A stretch of 34,478 bases of DNA, taken from contig CAMDKM010000038.1 of assembly GCA_945900965.1 (NCBI GenBank), positions 1 through 34,478 of the forward strand, given 5' to 3'. The position numbers and the translations under genes were made by a program. This document shows, piece after piece, positions 1-7,591 of the stretch. Under the pieces are notes generated by a model. That model saw nothing but the letters and a program-made list of their open reading frames with translations. It did not search any database and was not told the origin of the DNA. Origin of the DNA: Bordetella parapertussis (GTDB lineage Bacteria > Pseudomonadota > Gammaproteobacteria > Burkholderiales > JACQAP01). Every line of letters starts with the position of its first letter. Within the stretch, counting starts at the first letter, position 1.

Positions 1-19
1 TCTTGTCTTCGGTTTGCAT
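1..19 (-). CDS. Possible start of a gene running off the left edge
   Basis: An ATG on the minus strand at 19-17 opens a frame (M-Q-T-E-D-K) that leaves the window after six codons. A GAGG lies about nine bases upstream and could be a ribosome binding site. It would be the next gene of the integrative element after the 149-residue gene. Too little is visible to say what it encodes or to be sure it is a gene. Confidence 0.3.
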
Positions 20-29
20 CAGGTGCCTC

Positions 30-45
30 GTGTCTTGATAGACAC
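30..45. promoter_or_regulatory. Inverted repeat upstream of the left-edge gene
   Basis: GTGTC and GACAC form a perfect 5-bp inverted repeat around a 6-base loop, in the 72-bp gap between the 149-residue gene and the possible left-edge gene. Its place just ahead of a start codon would suit an operator or a leader hairpin. Function is inferred from position only. Confidence 0.25.
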
Positions 46-91
46 AGAAACCTTACGCGCGAAAAAGCAATCTGTCTGCGGAGATTAGGCG

Positions 92-541
92 CTATTTCTC
101 CGCAAAAAATGTTTTCCGCCGGGCAATTACATCGCGGATTGTCGATTCGCTGGCTGCGTAGCGCTCAGCAAATGCGCGAATTAATTTCGCTTTTTTTCTT
201 GGGTCGGTGCTTTCAATTAACTGCGCTGTAAATTGTATTGTTTGTCGGTCGTGATAGCCGAGCCTGGACTTTATTCCTCGCTTCGTGGGAACACTGGCTT
301 TTCCTTCGAGCAAATCCGCTAGCCAGACTCTGACCGATGCGGGCACAGTGGGATTGAGTCCGCCCGGATCGCGCAGCTTATGGGCCAGTATTTTCGGGTC
401 GCCTTTCTTGGCCCACGCGAGTGCCTCGGTCCACGCTTGCATTTCCTCGTCGGGTCGTGGCGGACTGAAAAATGAGGCGAGTTCTCGCTTCACTTTCTTT
501 TTCTTGACGGGCGCCTTTCTCTCGGCCGGATCGGGTTTCAT
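92..541 (-). CDS. Hypothetical protein coupled to the integrase
   Basis: A 149-residue protein that I do not recognise. Its ATG overlaps the integrase stop in an ATGA, so the two are probably translated together. The N-terminus is very basic (a run of Lys/Arg around residues 8-19). The last 40 residues look helical and include a segment around ERYAASESTIRDVIARR that could be a helix-turn-helix, with the usual small residue and the Ser-Thr-Ile-Arg recognition-helix look. A DNA-binding role, for example as a regulator or directionality factor for the element, is a guess from that and from the coupling to the integrase. No signal peptide or membrane segment is visible. Confidence 0.65.
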   Translation of the reverse strand: MKPDPAERKAPVKKKKVKRELASFFSPPRPDEEMQAWTEALAWAKKGDPKILAHKLRDPGGLNPTVPASVRVWLADLLEGKASVPTKRGIKSRLGYHDRQTIQFTAQLIESTDPRKKAKLIRAFAERYAASESTIRDVIARRKTFFAEK

Positions 542-1926
542 TTTGTCGCCTTTGCAAGCGGCGGCAGCACGTTTTCCCGTTGTGTGCCGCTCGCGATCTC
601 GGCGAGTCTCGCGTCCCAGGCTTCCAGTGCCCGGCGCTTTTCCTCGGCGTAGTCGTGCATGTCGTAATGCCGTTGTTGTACGCCGCCCAGCCCGTGACTC
701 AATATCTGCGCGCGTGTTTCTTTCGATACGCCCATGCGCGCCATCATGGTTTCGCAGGTGCGCCGCAGGTCGCGCAACTCGAAGGGCTCGCGCGAGGTTT
801 TTTCTTTCACCATTGCCGCGCTGATTTCCGTTACCACCGCCGAAAGCGTTTCGGTGCGCACGTGGACCTTGCCGTTGAGTGTGATGAGAAAAAGTTTGTC
901 GCCATTGGCGTCGAGCAGGCGCCCGACGATCTGCGCGGCGCGCTCGGTGAGCGGCAGGCGATGAATGCGCGGATTCTGGCGCGCGCCCTTGCCGTCATAC
1001 AGCGTTACTTCGCGTGCGTTCAGGTCCACGTCGCCGGGTTTGAGTCTCACAAGTTGCGCGGAGCGTTGCCCGCCCAGATACAACGACAGCAAGATCGCAT
1101 CTCGGGCGATTCCGGAGTGTTTCTCCAGCGCCTTGAGGAAGACGTGCATTTCCGCATCGTTGAGCGTGCGTACACGGGCACGATTAAACGCCGAGAGTTT
1201 CTTCGCCGGGACAAGTGCGGCCGCGTTTGCCGTCAGGTTGAATCCGTGCAAATCCGGGTGCGCGGTCGGTTCGCCTTCGGCGGCCAGCGCCTCGGCAAAT
1301 GCGGCCCGAAGGTAACTGCGCAGCTTCGCCGCCGTGCGGCCCGCACCCCGGTCGATCAGACGCGCGAGCACGGCGCTGATGTCCCGGTGCGTGATGTCGG
1401 TCGCGCGCATCGCGGCCAGGTGCGGGAATTCGTCGAGCACGTTTCGCCGGAAGATGTTGCGCGCATCCTGCGCCGATTGCTTGCCCTGCCGCTCCAGGTG
1501 CGCAATGTAGCCGTCGAGCAGCTTGTGCAGAGTACCGGCAGTGGCTTGCCGTTGGGCTTCCGTTCGCGCCCTTGCCGCCGTTTCCATCCGTGCGCGGTCT
1601 TCGGCGGATTCATGCTCAAGGTGCGCGCGCAGATCGCGTTTGCCTGACTGGTAGAGTTTCGAGAGTTCGCCGGCCTTGGTGCGTGCAGCTTTCAAGGTGA
1701 GCCCGGCCGCGCCCTTGCCGTCGTAGGCGCCGAGCACAATTGAATCGCGCTTGCCGGTGGTGTCGGAATACCTGAAGTAAAACGCAGTTTGCCCGGTCTC
1801 GCTCGCACGTAGCCGCAGGCGCCCGACTCCGCGCGCCTTGGCCTCATCGGTGATCCAGATATCGGCGCCGCCCGATTTCGCCTCGCGTGCGGCCTTCGCA
1901 ATGCCCTTGTCGGTGATGCTTGCCAT
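538..1926 (-). CDS. Tyrosine recombinase (phage/ICE-type integrase)
   Basis: A 462-residue site-specific integrase that would catalyse integration and excision of the element at the adjacent tRNA-Asn site. The N-terminal 90 or so residues resemble the arm-DNA-binding domain of P4-like integrases, followed by a helical core-binding region (about 125-225) and the catalytic domain. Catalytic residues can be seen: Arg in GGQRSAQLVRL, the Arg of the DLRRTCETMMARMG box, His in LSHGLG, and the nucleophile Tyr in QQRHYDMHDY. The usual HxxR box reads L-R-D-L-R-R here, as in many P4-type enzymes. Start ATG 1926 has a strong GGAGGAA seven bases upstream. The length is full and no frameshift is seen, so it is probably active. 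It is transcribed away from the att site. Confidence 0.93.
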   Translation of the reverse strand: MASITDKGIAKAAREAKSGGADIWITDEAKARGVGRLRLRASETGQTAFYFRYSDTTGKRDSIVLGAYDGKGAAGLTLKAARTKAGELSKLYQSGKRDLRAHLEHESAEDRARMETAARARTEAQRQATAGTLHKLLDGYIAHLERQGKQSAQDARNIFRRNVLDEFPHLAAMRATDITHRDISAVLARLIDRGAGRTAAKLRSYLRAAFAEALAAEGEPTAHPDLHGFNLTANAAALVPAKKLSAFNRARVRTLNDAEMHVFLKALEKHSGIARDAILLSLYLGGQRSAQLVRLKPGDVDLNAREVTLYDGKGARQNPRIHRLPLTERAAQIVGRLLDANGDKLFLITLNGKVHVRTETLSAVVTEISAAMVKEKTSREPFELRDLRRTCETMMARMGVSKETRAQILSHGLGGVQQRHYDMHDYAEEKRRALEAWDARLAEIASGTQRENVLPPLAKATK

Positions 1927-1940
1927 CGTCGTTTCCTCCG

Positions 1941-1998
1941 TTTATCCGCAGGTCCCGCGTTTTATCCGCAGGTCTCTCGTGCCCGTTCCGTGCCCGTT
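1941..1998. repeat. Att-core-like direct repeats upstream of the integrase
   Basis: TTTATCCGCAGGTCCC (1941-1956) and TTTATCCGCAGGTCTC (1961-1976) are direct repeats spaced 20 bp apart. Both nearly match the tRNA-Asn att core TTAATCCGCAGGTCCC at 2131-2146. They are followed by CGTGCCCGTT twice, at 1978-1987 and 1989-1998, 11 bp apart and so on about the same helical face. Repeats beside an integrase and its att site are usually arm-type integrase or accessory-factor binding sites; that role is inferred. Confidence 0.6.
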
Positions 1999-2101
1999 AG
2001 ACGCTGGATACTGGTACACGTCAAAAGACACTTACGGACGAAGGATAACCCTAAGTCAATGATAGTGCAAGGGAGACGAAGACACTGAAGGACATGGGAA
2101 G

Positions 2102-2120
2102 ATATGCACGGAATGCATAT
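2102..2120. repeat. Perfect 7-bp inverted repeat beside the att core
   Basis: ATATGCA and TGCATAT flank a 5-base loop and end three bases before the tRNA-Asn homology begins. Positioned this close to the crossover region, it may bind the integrase or a directionality protein. No experimental parallel is claimed. Confidence 0.4.
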
Positions 2121-2123
2121 TTA

Positions 2124-2172
2124 CGGACTGTTAATCCGCAGGTCCCTGGTTCGAGCCCAGGTCGGGGAGCCA
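2124..2172 (+). other. tRNA-Asn 3' half (attachment site)
   Basis: The sequence reads as tRNA-Asn from the anticodon stem to CCA: loop CTGTTAA with anticodon GTT, the variable region AGGTC, T-stem and loop CCTGGTTCGAGCCCAGG, and the acceptor 3' strand with discriminator G and CCA. The 5' half (acceptor 5' strand and D-arm) is absent from the preceding bases, and position 27 (A) does not pair with position 43 (C). Homology therefore starts at about tRNA position 28. This is not a functional tRNA but the displaced 3' end left by integration near the anticodon loop. Confidence 0.88.
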
Positions 2173-2214
2173 GTTCAATTTCTTGCAGGTTTGGGCAATT
2201 CCCGGACGGCAATG

Positions 2215-2568
2215 TCATTTAGGCATCAAATGCGCGGGAATAAGCGCTCTTCTCGGCGCGATCTTGGGAAGTCCATAGTGTTTGGCCAGGTAATCGAGAA
2301 TTTCCCCTTCCTTGTCGGCCAGATCCCATAAACCCTGATTGCGTTGCATCCAGCGAATGGAATCGATCCAGCCTTCGCGAGTTTTACCGCTTTGCTCAAT
2401 GAGTTTTGCACTGTGACAGGCGGTGCAATAGCCCTTCACTATCTCGAATCCTGTGTCGATTTTTAGACCGCTTTGCGGATCCTTGGCGATTTCCTGACCG
2501 TGGCACGGCACGGCGGCACTCGCCGCGATCGATAACAACAGTCGAACGAAATATTTCACCTGCGCCAC
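2215..2568 (-). CDS. sorB: Monohaem c-type cytochrome, sulfite dehydrogenase small subunit
   Basis: A 117-residue exported cytochrome c, probably the electron acceptor subunit of the sulfite dehydrogenase encoded just upstream. Residues 1-24 are a Sec signal peptide (basic start, hydrophobic run, cleavage near CHGQ). The single haem site is C-T-A-C-H at 48-52, and Met74 in IRWMQRNQG is the likely distal ligand. Size and the R-W-M-Q pattern fit SorB-type subunits. Its start lies one base from the sorA stop, so the two genes are one transcription unit. It would pass electrons from sulfite in the periplasm to the respiratory chain. An assignment to another small periplasmic cytochrome c is possible but less likely given the neighbour. 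Confidence 0.82.
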   Translation of the reverse strand: MAQVKYFVRLLLSIAASAAVPCHGQEIAKDPQSGLKIDTGFEIVKGYCTACHSAKLIEQSGKTREGWIDSIRWMQRNQGLWDLADKEGEILDYLAKHYGLPKIAPRRALIPAHLMPK

Positions 2569-2569
2569 C

Positions 2570-3832
2570 CTACCCTACCCGAACCGCTATCCGGTGGCAC
2601 GCATTGTTGCCGTAACCGCCGGCGTTCCAGCCCGGTACCACCATGGGCTGCATCCGTCCGGTCTCATCGGTGGCGCGCGCCCAGATTTCGTAATATCCCT
2701 TGGCGGGAAATTCGACATCCAAGCCGAAGCGTTGCGGCGCATAACGATTTCGGGCCTGTCCCAGACGTGCCGGCATCCACGATTGGCCAAAGTCGGTAGA
2801 CAGATCCACACGTTGTATCCGCGAAGTGCCGGTCCATGCCTGACCGCGAACGTTTAAAGTCTTGCCATGAGTATGCTGAAGTCCCGACTTGGGAAAAGTA
2901 ATCAGCGACTTGACCGGCATGTTTTCCATGATGCAGTAGTTGTCTGAGGTCTCACCGGGGGCAATGCCTTCGCAGGGGAGCCGGTAGTCGTGTCCGCCCA
3001 TTTTTTGACCGTCGTGCACCTTGTTGCGAATGGCAATGCGCTTCACCCATTTGCCGGACGCCGAAGCGGGATAGCCGGAAAATACCAGTCGCAGCGGGTA
3101 ACCGTGGGCCAAGGGCAATTCCGCGCCGTTCATCCCCCAGACCAGCAGCGACTCGTTGTCCATGGCCTTGAAAATCGGTACGCCGCGCGAAATCACTTGT
3201 TTTCCCGGATCGCCGCTCAGGTGAATATCTGCCCCGAAATACCCGATGTACACCGCGTCGTCTTTTACGCCGGTCGCGCTCAACACATCGCGCAATCGGA
3301 TGCCGGTCCAGGCGGGAAATCCGACGCCGCCATAGGTCCATTGATTGCCCCTGGCCGGCGGAAAAAATTCCGAGCGTCCGTTACCTCCGCACTCCAGTGT
3401 CAGTTGCCGGGTGACGCTTTCGAACTGGGACTTGAGTTGCGCGAGCGTAAAAGTTTTGGACGAAGCCGCCGATTCGCCATCGATCGTCAGGGTCCAGGTC
3501 CGCGGATCGATCTGCTCTCGATCCGGGAGCAAGCCGTTGTTACGAACAAACATGAAGCGTGTTGACGTCACCTCTTCGTCCAGCAGGTGAGCCGGTGTTT
3601 CGGCAACAAAGGGTTTGTCACCGAGGATGATCAGTTCCTTGTCTTTGCCATACTCGTCCAGAAGTCCGTTTGCCAGGGCGACAGGCATCAGGCCGGCAGG
3701 AAAATGACGGCCAAACGGCGCGTGCATCCCCAGCGCGGCGGCAATTGCCAAGCCGCCACCGCGCGCCAGAAACGCTCGACGTCGAACTTCACCTTCTTGT
3801 AGTCTAGATTTCTTGTCAATGTCGTTTGTCAT
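2570..3832 (-). CDS. sorA: Molybdopterin sulfite dehydrogenase catalytic subunit
   Basis: A 420-residue member of the sulfite oxidase family, expected to oxidise sulfite to sulfate in the periplasm. A twin-arginine signal (RRRAFLARGG at 17-26 followed by a hydrophobic stretch) predicts Tat export of the folded, cofactor-loaded enzyme. The molybdenum-ligating Cys is Cys148 in LECGGNGR. The C-terminal 110 residues form the Mo-co dimerisation domain (from about 310, TLNVRGQAW onward). SorA-type rather than SoxC is preferred because a single-haem cytochrome follows and no sox genes are adjacent. The start at 3832 has AGGAT about ten bases upstream. It is divergent from map. Confidence 0.85.
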   Translation of the reverse strand: MTNDIDKKSRLQEGEVRRRAFLARGGGLAIAAALGMHAPFGRHFPAGLMPVALANGLLDEYGKDKELIILGDKPFVAETPAHLLDEEVTSTRFMFVRNNGLLPDREQIDPRTWTLTIDGESAASSKTFTLAQLKSQFESVTRQLTLECGGNGRSEFFPPARGNQWTYGGVGFPAWTGIRLRDVLSATGVKDDAVYIGYFGADIHLSGDPGKQVISRGVPIFKAMDNESLLVWGMNGAELPLAHGYPLRLVFSGYPASASGKWVKRIAIRNKVHDGQKMGGHDYRLPCEGIAPGETSDNYCIMENMPVKSLITFPKSGLQHTHGKTLNVRGQAWTGTSRIQRVDLSTDFGQSWMPARLGQARNRYAPQRFGLDVEFPAKGYYEIWARATDETGRMQPMVVPGWNAGGYGNNACHRIAVRVG

Positions 3833-3919
3833 CGCGGCAGATCCTCACTCGGGATTGTTCTTGGCGACGCTGTCATTCGCCCTCTAATCGGCGATTGCCC
3901 TGGCCCTGTCTTGAAGACA

Positions 3920-3949
3920 TTGTCGGGACGCGTCCCAGAAAATCATACT
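3920..3949 (+). promoter_or_regulatory. Candidate map promoter with internal palindrome
   Basis: TTGTCG (3920-3925) and CATACT (3944-3949) are separated by 18 bp in the sorA/map divergent gap, a weak match to a sigma-70 promoter. Between them lies a perfect 12-bp palindrome, GGGACGCGTCCC (3925-3936), which could be an operator. Both promoter and operator are inferred from sequence only. Confidence 0.35.
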
Positions 3950-4017
3950 ACTACTCGTGCTCGCCCCGCCGAACATCGTATGATTGCCCTCCAAATTACC
4001 AATACCGGTTTGTTTTT

Positions 4018-4809
4018 ATGTCTGTACCCCTCAAAACTGCTGAAGAAATCGAAAAAATGCGCCTGGCAGGCCGTCTGGCGTCCGAAGTCCTGGATTTCAT
4101 TGCGCCCTATGTCAAGCCTCACGTCAGCACTGAAGAGCTGGACGCTCTATGCCATCAATACATGGTGGAGGTGCAGAAGACTGTTCCGGCGCCCCTGAAC
4201 TACGCGCCCCCGGGTTATCAGCCCTTCCCGAAATCGATCTGCACCTCGCTCAACCATGTGGTGTGTCACGGCATTCCCGGCCCCAGAAAACTCAAATCGG
4301 GTGACGTGCTGAACATCGACATTACCGTGATAAAGGATGGCTTTCACGGCGACACCAGCCGCATGTTCTATATCGGCGAGGCCTCCCTTCAGGCGCGACG
4401 CCTCACCGACGTGACCTACGAGTGTATGTGGCGGGGCATCCGGGCCATCGGACCTGGGGCCTATTTGGGCGATATTGGCCATGCCATCCAATCCCACGCA
4501 GAGGCCCATGGATTTTCCGTGGTCCGTGAATTTTGCGGCCACGGCATCGGGAGAAAGTTTCATGAAGACCCGCAGATTCTCCATTACGGCCGTCCCGGCA
4601 CCGGCATCAAACTATATGCCGGCATGATTTTTACCGTGGAGCCCATGATCAACGCCGGCAAGGCCGGTATCCGTCAACTGGCCGACGGCTGGACGGTTGT
4701 GACCAAGGATCATTCCCTGTCCGCGCAGTGGGAAAATACAGTCCTTGTGACGGAAGCCGGTTTTGAAGTCCTGACCCGTTCCGCGGGCTCGCCCCCGCCG
4801 CCGGCCTGA
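4018..4809 (+). CDS. map: Methionine aminopeptidase, type I
   Basis: Removes the initiator methionine from nascent proteins after deformylation; an essential cytosolic metalloenzyme. The five metal ligands are present: Asp101, Asp112, His175, Glu208 and Glu239, in contexts such as LNIDIT, HGDTSR and CGHGIGRKFHE. The 263-residue length from ATG 4018 matches the roughly 264 residues of the E. coli enzyme. An in-frame ATG lies far upstream but would add a 64-residue tail not typical of the family, so 4018 is preferred. No clear Shine-Dalgarno is seen, only a T-rich leader. glnD follows after five bases, so the two are probably cotranscribed. Confidence 0.96.
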   Translation: MSVPLKTAEEIEKMRLAGRLASEVLDFIAPYVKPHVSTEELDALCHQYMVEVQKTVPAPLNYAPPGYQPFPKSICTSLNHVVCHGIPGPRKLKSGDVLNIDITVIKDGFHGDTSRMFYIGEASLQARRLTDVTYECMWRGIRAIGPGAYLGDIGHAIQSHAEAHGFSVVREFCGHGIGRKFHEDPQILHYGRPGTGIKLYAGMIFTVEPMINAGKAGIRQLADGWTVVTKDHSLSAQWENTVLVTEAGFEVLTRSAGSPPPPA

Positions 4810-4814
4810 ATCCG

Positions 4815-7406
4815 ATGTCAGCCGCGCTCGCCCAGACAGCCCGCGCAGGTGTTCCCGAGCCCGCGATGGCCGAGTGTCGTGCCCTCCTGGCGGAGGGCAG
4901 GAAGGCATTGCGCGAGGAGTTCCGCAGCAAGCCCAACGCAACGAGAATTCTGCAAAAACAGTGTGCTCTGGTTGACGGCGTCCTGAAAAGACTCTGGGAA
5001 CCGGGCCCCGCGGATTGGTCGCTGGTTGCAGTCGGTGGATTCGGGCGCGGGGACCTGTATCCCTACTCCGATGTGGATGTGCTGGTGTTGCTGCCTGAAG
5101 AGCAGAAGGAAGATCCCAGTCACCGTATGGAAACCCTGGTGGGAGCCCTCTGGGATATCGGGATCGAACTGGCGCACAGCGTGCGAACGCAGGCCGAATG
5201 TATCGAGGAAGCGCGGCGCGATGTCACCGTGCAGACCACCTTGCTGGAATCCCGACTCATCTCCGGCAGCCGGAAAACCTATGGCCAATTGCTCGCGGCC
5301 ATGGACGCAGCCCGAGATGTGCCGGACTTTGTCGATGCCAAATTGCTGGAGCAAAAACAGCGGCACACTCGCTTTAACGACACCGCGCTCAACCTGGAAC
5401 CGAATATCAAGGAAAGTCCGGGCGGATTGCGTGATCTTCAAACGATTTTGTGGATCAGTCGCGCTGCCGGTTTGGGCCGCAACTGGGCCGAGCTCACCCG
5501 TCAGCAGATTCTCACCGGCGATGAAGCCCGCCAGCTCAGGCGCCACGAAATGACGCTGGCCGAATTGCGGATCAGGTTGCATCACCTGGCAAATCGGCGG
5601 GAAGATCGTTTGTTGTTCGACTACCAATCCGTGCTCGCCAAGGAATACGGATACACCGATACCGCCGAACGGCGGGCCAGCGAACAACTGATGCAGGTGT
5701 TTTACGCCACGGCAAAGTCGGTGCAATTGCTTACCAGCATCGTGCTGCAAAATCTGCGGTACAGGATATTTCCGGCCACGGATGCGGTTCCGCAGGAGTT
5801 AAACGAACGCTTCCGCATCAATGCCGAACACCTGGAAGCCGCCTATGGTCTGTTTCGACGCCATCCCGAAGCCATTCTCGAAGCCTTTCTCCTGCTCCAG
5901 GATCATCCGGAACTGAAAGGATTTTCGGTGACGACCATGCGTGCGTTATGGCATGCCCGTCAGCAAATCGACGCGCGTTTTCGGCGCGACCCCGCGAACC
6001 GGGCATTGTTCATGGCAATGTTTCGGCGCCCTGCCGGACTCACCCACACCTTGCGCCGCATGAATCAGTTTGGAGTGCTCGGACGTTATCTGCCGGCCTT
6101 TGGCCGCATCGTCGGCCGGATGCAGCACGATCTGTTTCATGTCTACACCGTTGACGAACATATCCTCATGGTGGTGCGTAACCTGCGCCGCTTTGCCGTG
6201 CCCGAGATGGCCCATGAATATCCTCTGTGCAGCCGCTTGATCGCGGAATTCGAACGTCCCGAAGTGCTGTACCTGGCCGGTATGTTTCACGACATTGCCA
6301 AGGGCCGCGGCGGCGATCATTCTGCGCTGGGCATGGCCGATGCACGCAAATTCTGCCGCAGCCACGGTCTGAGCAGCGCGGACACCGACCTGGTGGTGTG
6401 GCTGGTGGAAAATCATTTGTTCATGTCCGCCACCGCGCAGAAACAGGATCTGTCGGATCCCGAAATCGTTCGCTCGTTTTGCGACAAGGTTGTCGATGAA
6501 CGAAGGCTGGTTGCCTTGTATTTGCTGACCGTCGCGGATATCCGGGGCACCAGCCCGAAAGTATGGAACGCCTGGAAGGCAAAACTTCTGGAAGATTTGT
6601 ACCGACTCGCGCGCAGAGTCTTGAACCCTTCCTTCACGGCCGGCGAATTTACATTGCAGGCCCGCCAGGGGCGAATATTGTCCAAACTCAACGCCTATGC
6701 CATCCCGGCTGGTGCACATTTGAAATTCTGGGAGCAACTCGACGACAGTTATTTCCTGCGCCATGATGAACAGGATATCGTTTGGCACACCCGGCTCCTG
6801 AATTACCGGGTGCAGACCCCTTCGCCGGTGGTCAAGGCCCGGCTCTCACCGATAGGTGAAGGTCTGCAGGTGATGATTTATACGCGCGACGAAAAATCGC
6901 TGTTTGCCAGGATATGCGGTTTTTTTCAAAGCGCCAATTTCAACATCGCGGAAGCAAAAATTTACACCACCCGCCATGGCTATGCGCTGGACAGTTTTCA
7001 AGTCATGAATCCGGCCCATGACGGCGTTCATTATCGGGACCTGATCAGTCTTGTCGAGCATGACCTGGCTGGCCATTTGAGAGCCCACGCCGCGCTGCCG
7101 GAACCCACCCGGGGCAGAATGTCGCGCCGGGTGAAATATGTCTCGATGACTCCGGAGGTCCATCTGCGCCCGGATGAAAAAGGCATCTACTACTATTTAA
7201 ACGTAACGGCCGGAGATCGTCCGGGATTGCTCTACAGGGTGGCGCGGGTGCTGGATAAATACGGCATCGATCTGCATACCGCCAAGATCAACACTCTGGG
7301 CGAACGCGCGGAGGACACTTTTCTGATAGCTGGCGACGCGTTGCGCGAAACCAAAACCGTTGTCAATCTCGAAACCGAGCTCGTTCACGAACTGCAATCG
7401 CGTTAG
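4815..7406 (+). CDS. glnD: PII uridylyltransferase / uridylyl-removing enzyme
   Basis: The 863-residue nitrogen sensor that adds UMP to PII proteins when glutamine is low and removes it when glutamine is high. Domains in order: a nucleotidyltransferase with GGFGRGDLYPYSDVD (about 74-88), the PII-UTase linker region, an HD hydrolase domain with FHDIAKGRGGDHS (HD at 492-493), and two C-terminal ACT domains that bind glutamine (about 682-750 and 793-860). All catalytic signatures are intact and the length fits the family. It starts five bases after map. The map-glnD pair and nearby dapCDE match the usual gammaproteobacterial order, here interrupted by the smc and queF blocks. Confidence 0.97.
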   Translation: MSAALAQTARAGVPEPAMAECRALLAEGRKALREEFRSKPNATRILQKQCALVDGVLKRLWEPGPADWSLVAVGGFGRGDLYPYSDVDVLVLLPEEQKEDPSHRMETLVGALWDIGIELAHSVRTQAECIEEARRDVTVQTTLLESRLISGSRKTYGQLLAAMDAARDVPDFVDAKLLEQKQRHTRFNDTALNLEPNIKESPGGLRDLQTILWISRAAGLGRNWAELTRQQILTGDEARQLRRHEMTLAELRIRLHHLANRREDRLLFDYQSVLAKEYGYTDTAERRASEQLMQVFYATAKSVQLLTSIVLQNLRYRIFPATDAVPQELNERFRINAEHLEAAYGLFRRHPEAILEAFLLLQDHPELKGFSVTTMRALWHARQQIDARFRRDPANRALFMAMFRRPAGLTHTLRRMNQFGVLGRYLPAFGRIVGRMQHDLFHVYTVDEHILMVVRNLRRFAVPEMAHEYPLCSRLIAEFERPEVLYLAGMFHDIAKGRGGDHSALGMADARKFCRSHGLSSADTDLVVWLVENHLFMSATAQKQDLSDPEIVRSFCDKVVDERRLVALYLLTVADIRGTSPKVWNAWKAKLLEDLYRLARRVLNPSFTAGEFTLQARQGRILSKLNAYAIPAGAHLKFWEQLDDSYFLRHDEQDIVWHTRLLNYRVQTPSPVVKARLSPIGEGLQVMIYTRDEKSLFARICGFFQSANFNIAEAKIYTTRHGYALDSFQVMNPAHDGVHYRDLISLVEHDLAGHLRAHAALPEPTRGRMSRRVKYVSMTPEVHLRPDEKGIYYYLNVTAGDRPGLLYRVARVLDKYGIDLHTAKINTLGERAEDTFLIAGDALRETKTVVNLETELVHELQSR

Positions 7407-7410
7407 CAAC

Positions 7411-7431
7411 TGGGCGAATTCCTTTCGCCCA
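7411..7431. terminator. Hairpin between converging glnD and def
   Basis: TGGGCGAA and TTCGCCCA pair over 8 bp with a 5-base loop, just past the glnD stop. On the plus strand the stem is followed by A-rich rather than T-rich sequence, so it is not a textbook intrinsic terminator. It may still halt or protect the glnD transcript. Confidence 0.35.
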
Positions 7432-7439
7432 AAAACTCT

Positions 7440-7576
7440 CACCACAGAGACACAGAGGCACAGAGAAAAATAATATTTCAGTCAGTCGTCCTGCCAACCG
7501 GGCTCACCTTACTGGGGAATGTGCGGATAAGTTCAAGAATTTGGTTTCTCTCTTTTCTCTGTACCTCTGTGGTTCA
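7440..7576. repeat. Inverted pair of CACAGAG octamer repeats
   Basis: Three octamers of the form CACAGAG(A/G) run at about 7443-7466. A diverged copy in the opposite orientation lies at about 7544-7573, seen on the minus strand as ACCACAGAGG followed by TACAGAGA. The two arms enclose about 75 bp with no gene, in the gap between glnD and def. The arrangement resembles a dispersed intergenic repeat able to fold into a long hairpin. Confidence 0.55.
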
Positions 7577-7591
7577 ATCGCTTTTTCAGGC

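Larger units (their letters stand above)
1..2172. mobile_element. End of a tRNA-Asn-targeted integrative element (partial)
   Basis: A tyrosine integrase, a small gene coupled to it and a probable further gene all read away from a 3' half-tRNA-Asn at 2124-2172. Ordinary chromosomal genes (sorB, sorA, map) begin just beyond it. This is the pattern left when an element integrates in a tRNA gene: the displaced 3' end marks one boundary. The reconstituted tRNA-Asn and the rest of the cargo should lie to the left, outside the window. Whether it is a prophage, ICE or other island cannot be told from the part visible. Confidence 0.75.

Noticed and set aside
580-1647. 355-residue open frame antisense to the integrase
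   Set aside because: It overlaps the catalytic region of an intact integrase and has no ribosome binding site or domain.
2040-2123. 5' half of tRNA-Asn next to the 3' half
   Set aside because: No D-arm or matching acceptor strand is present upstream, so the tRNA is not complete here.
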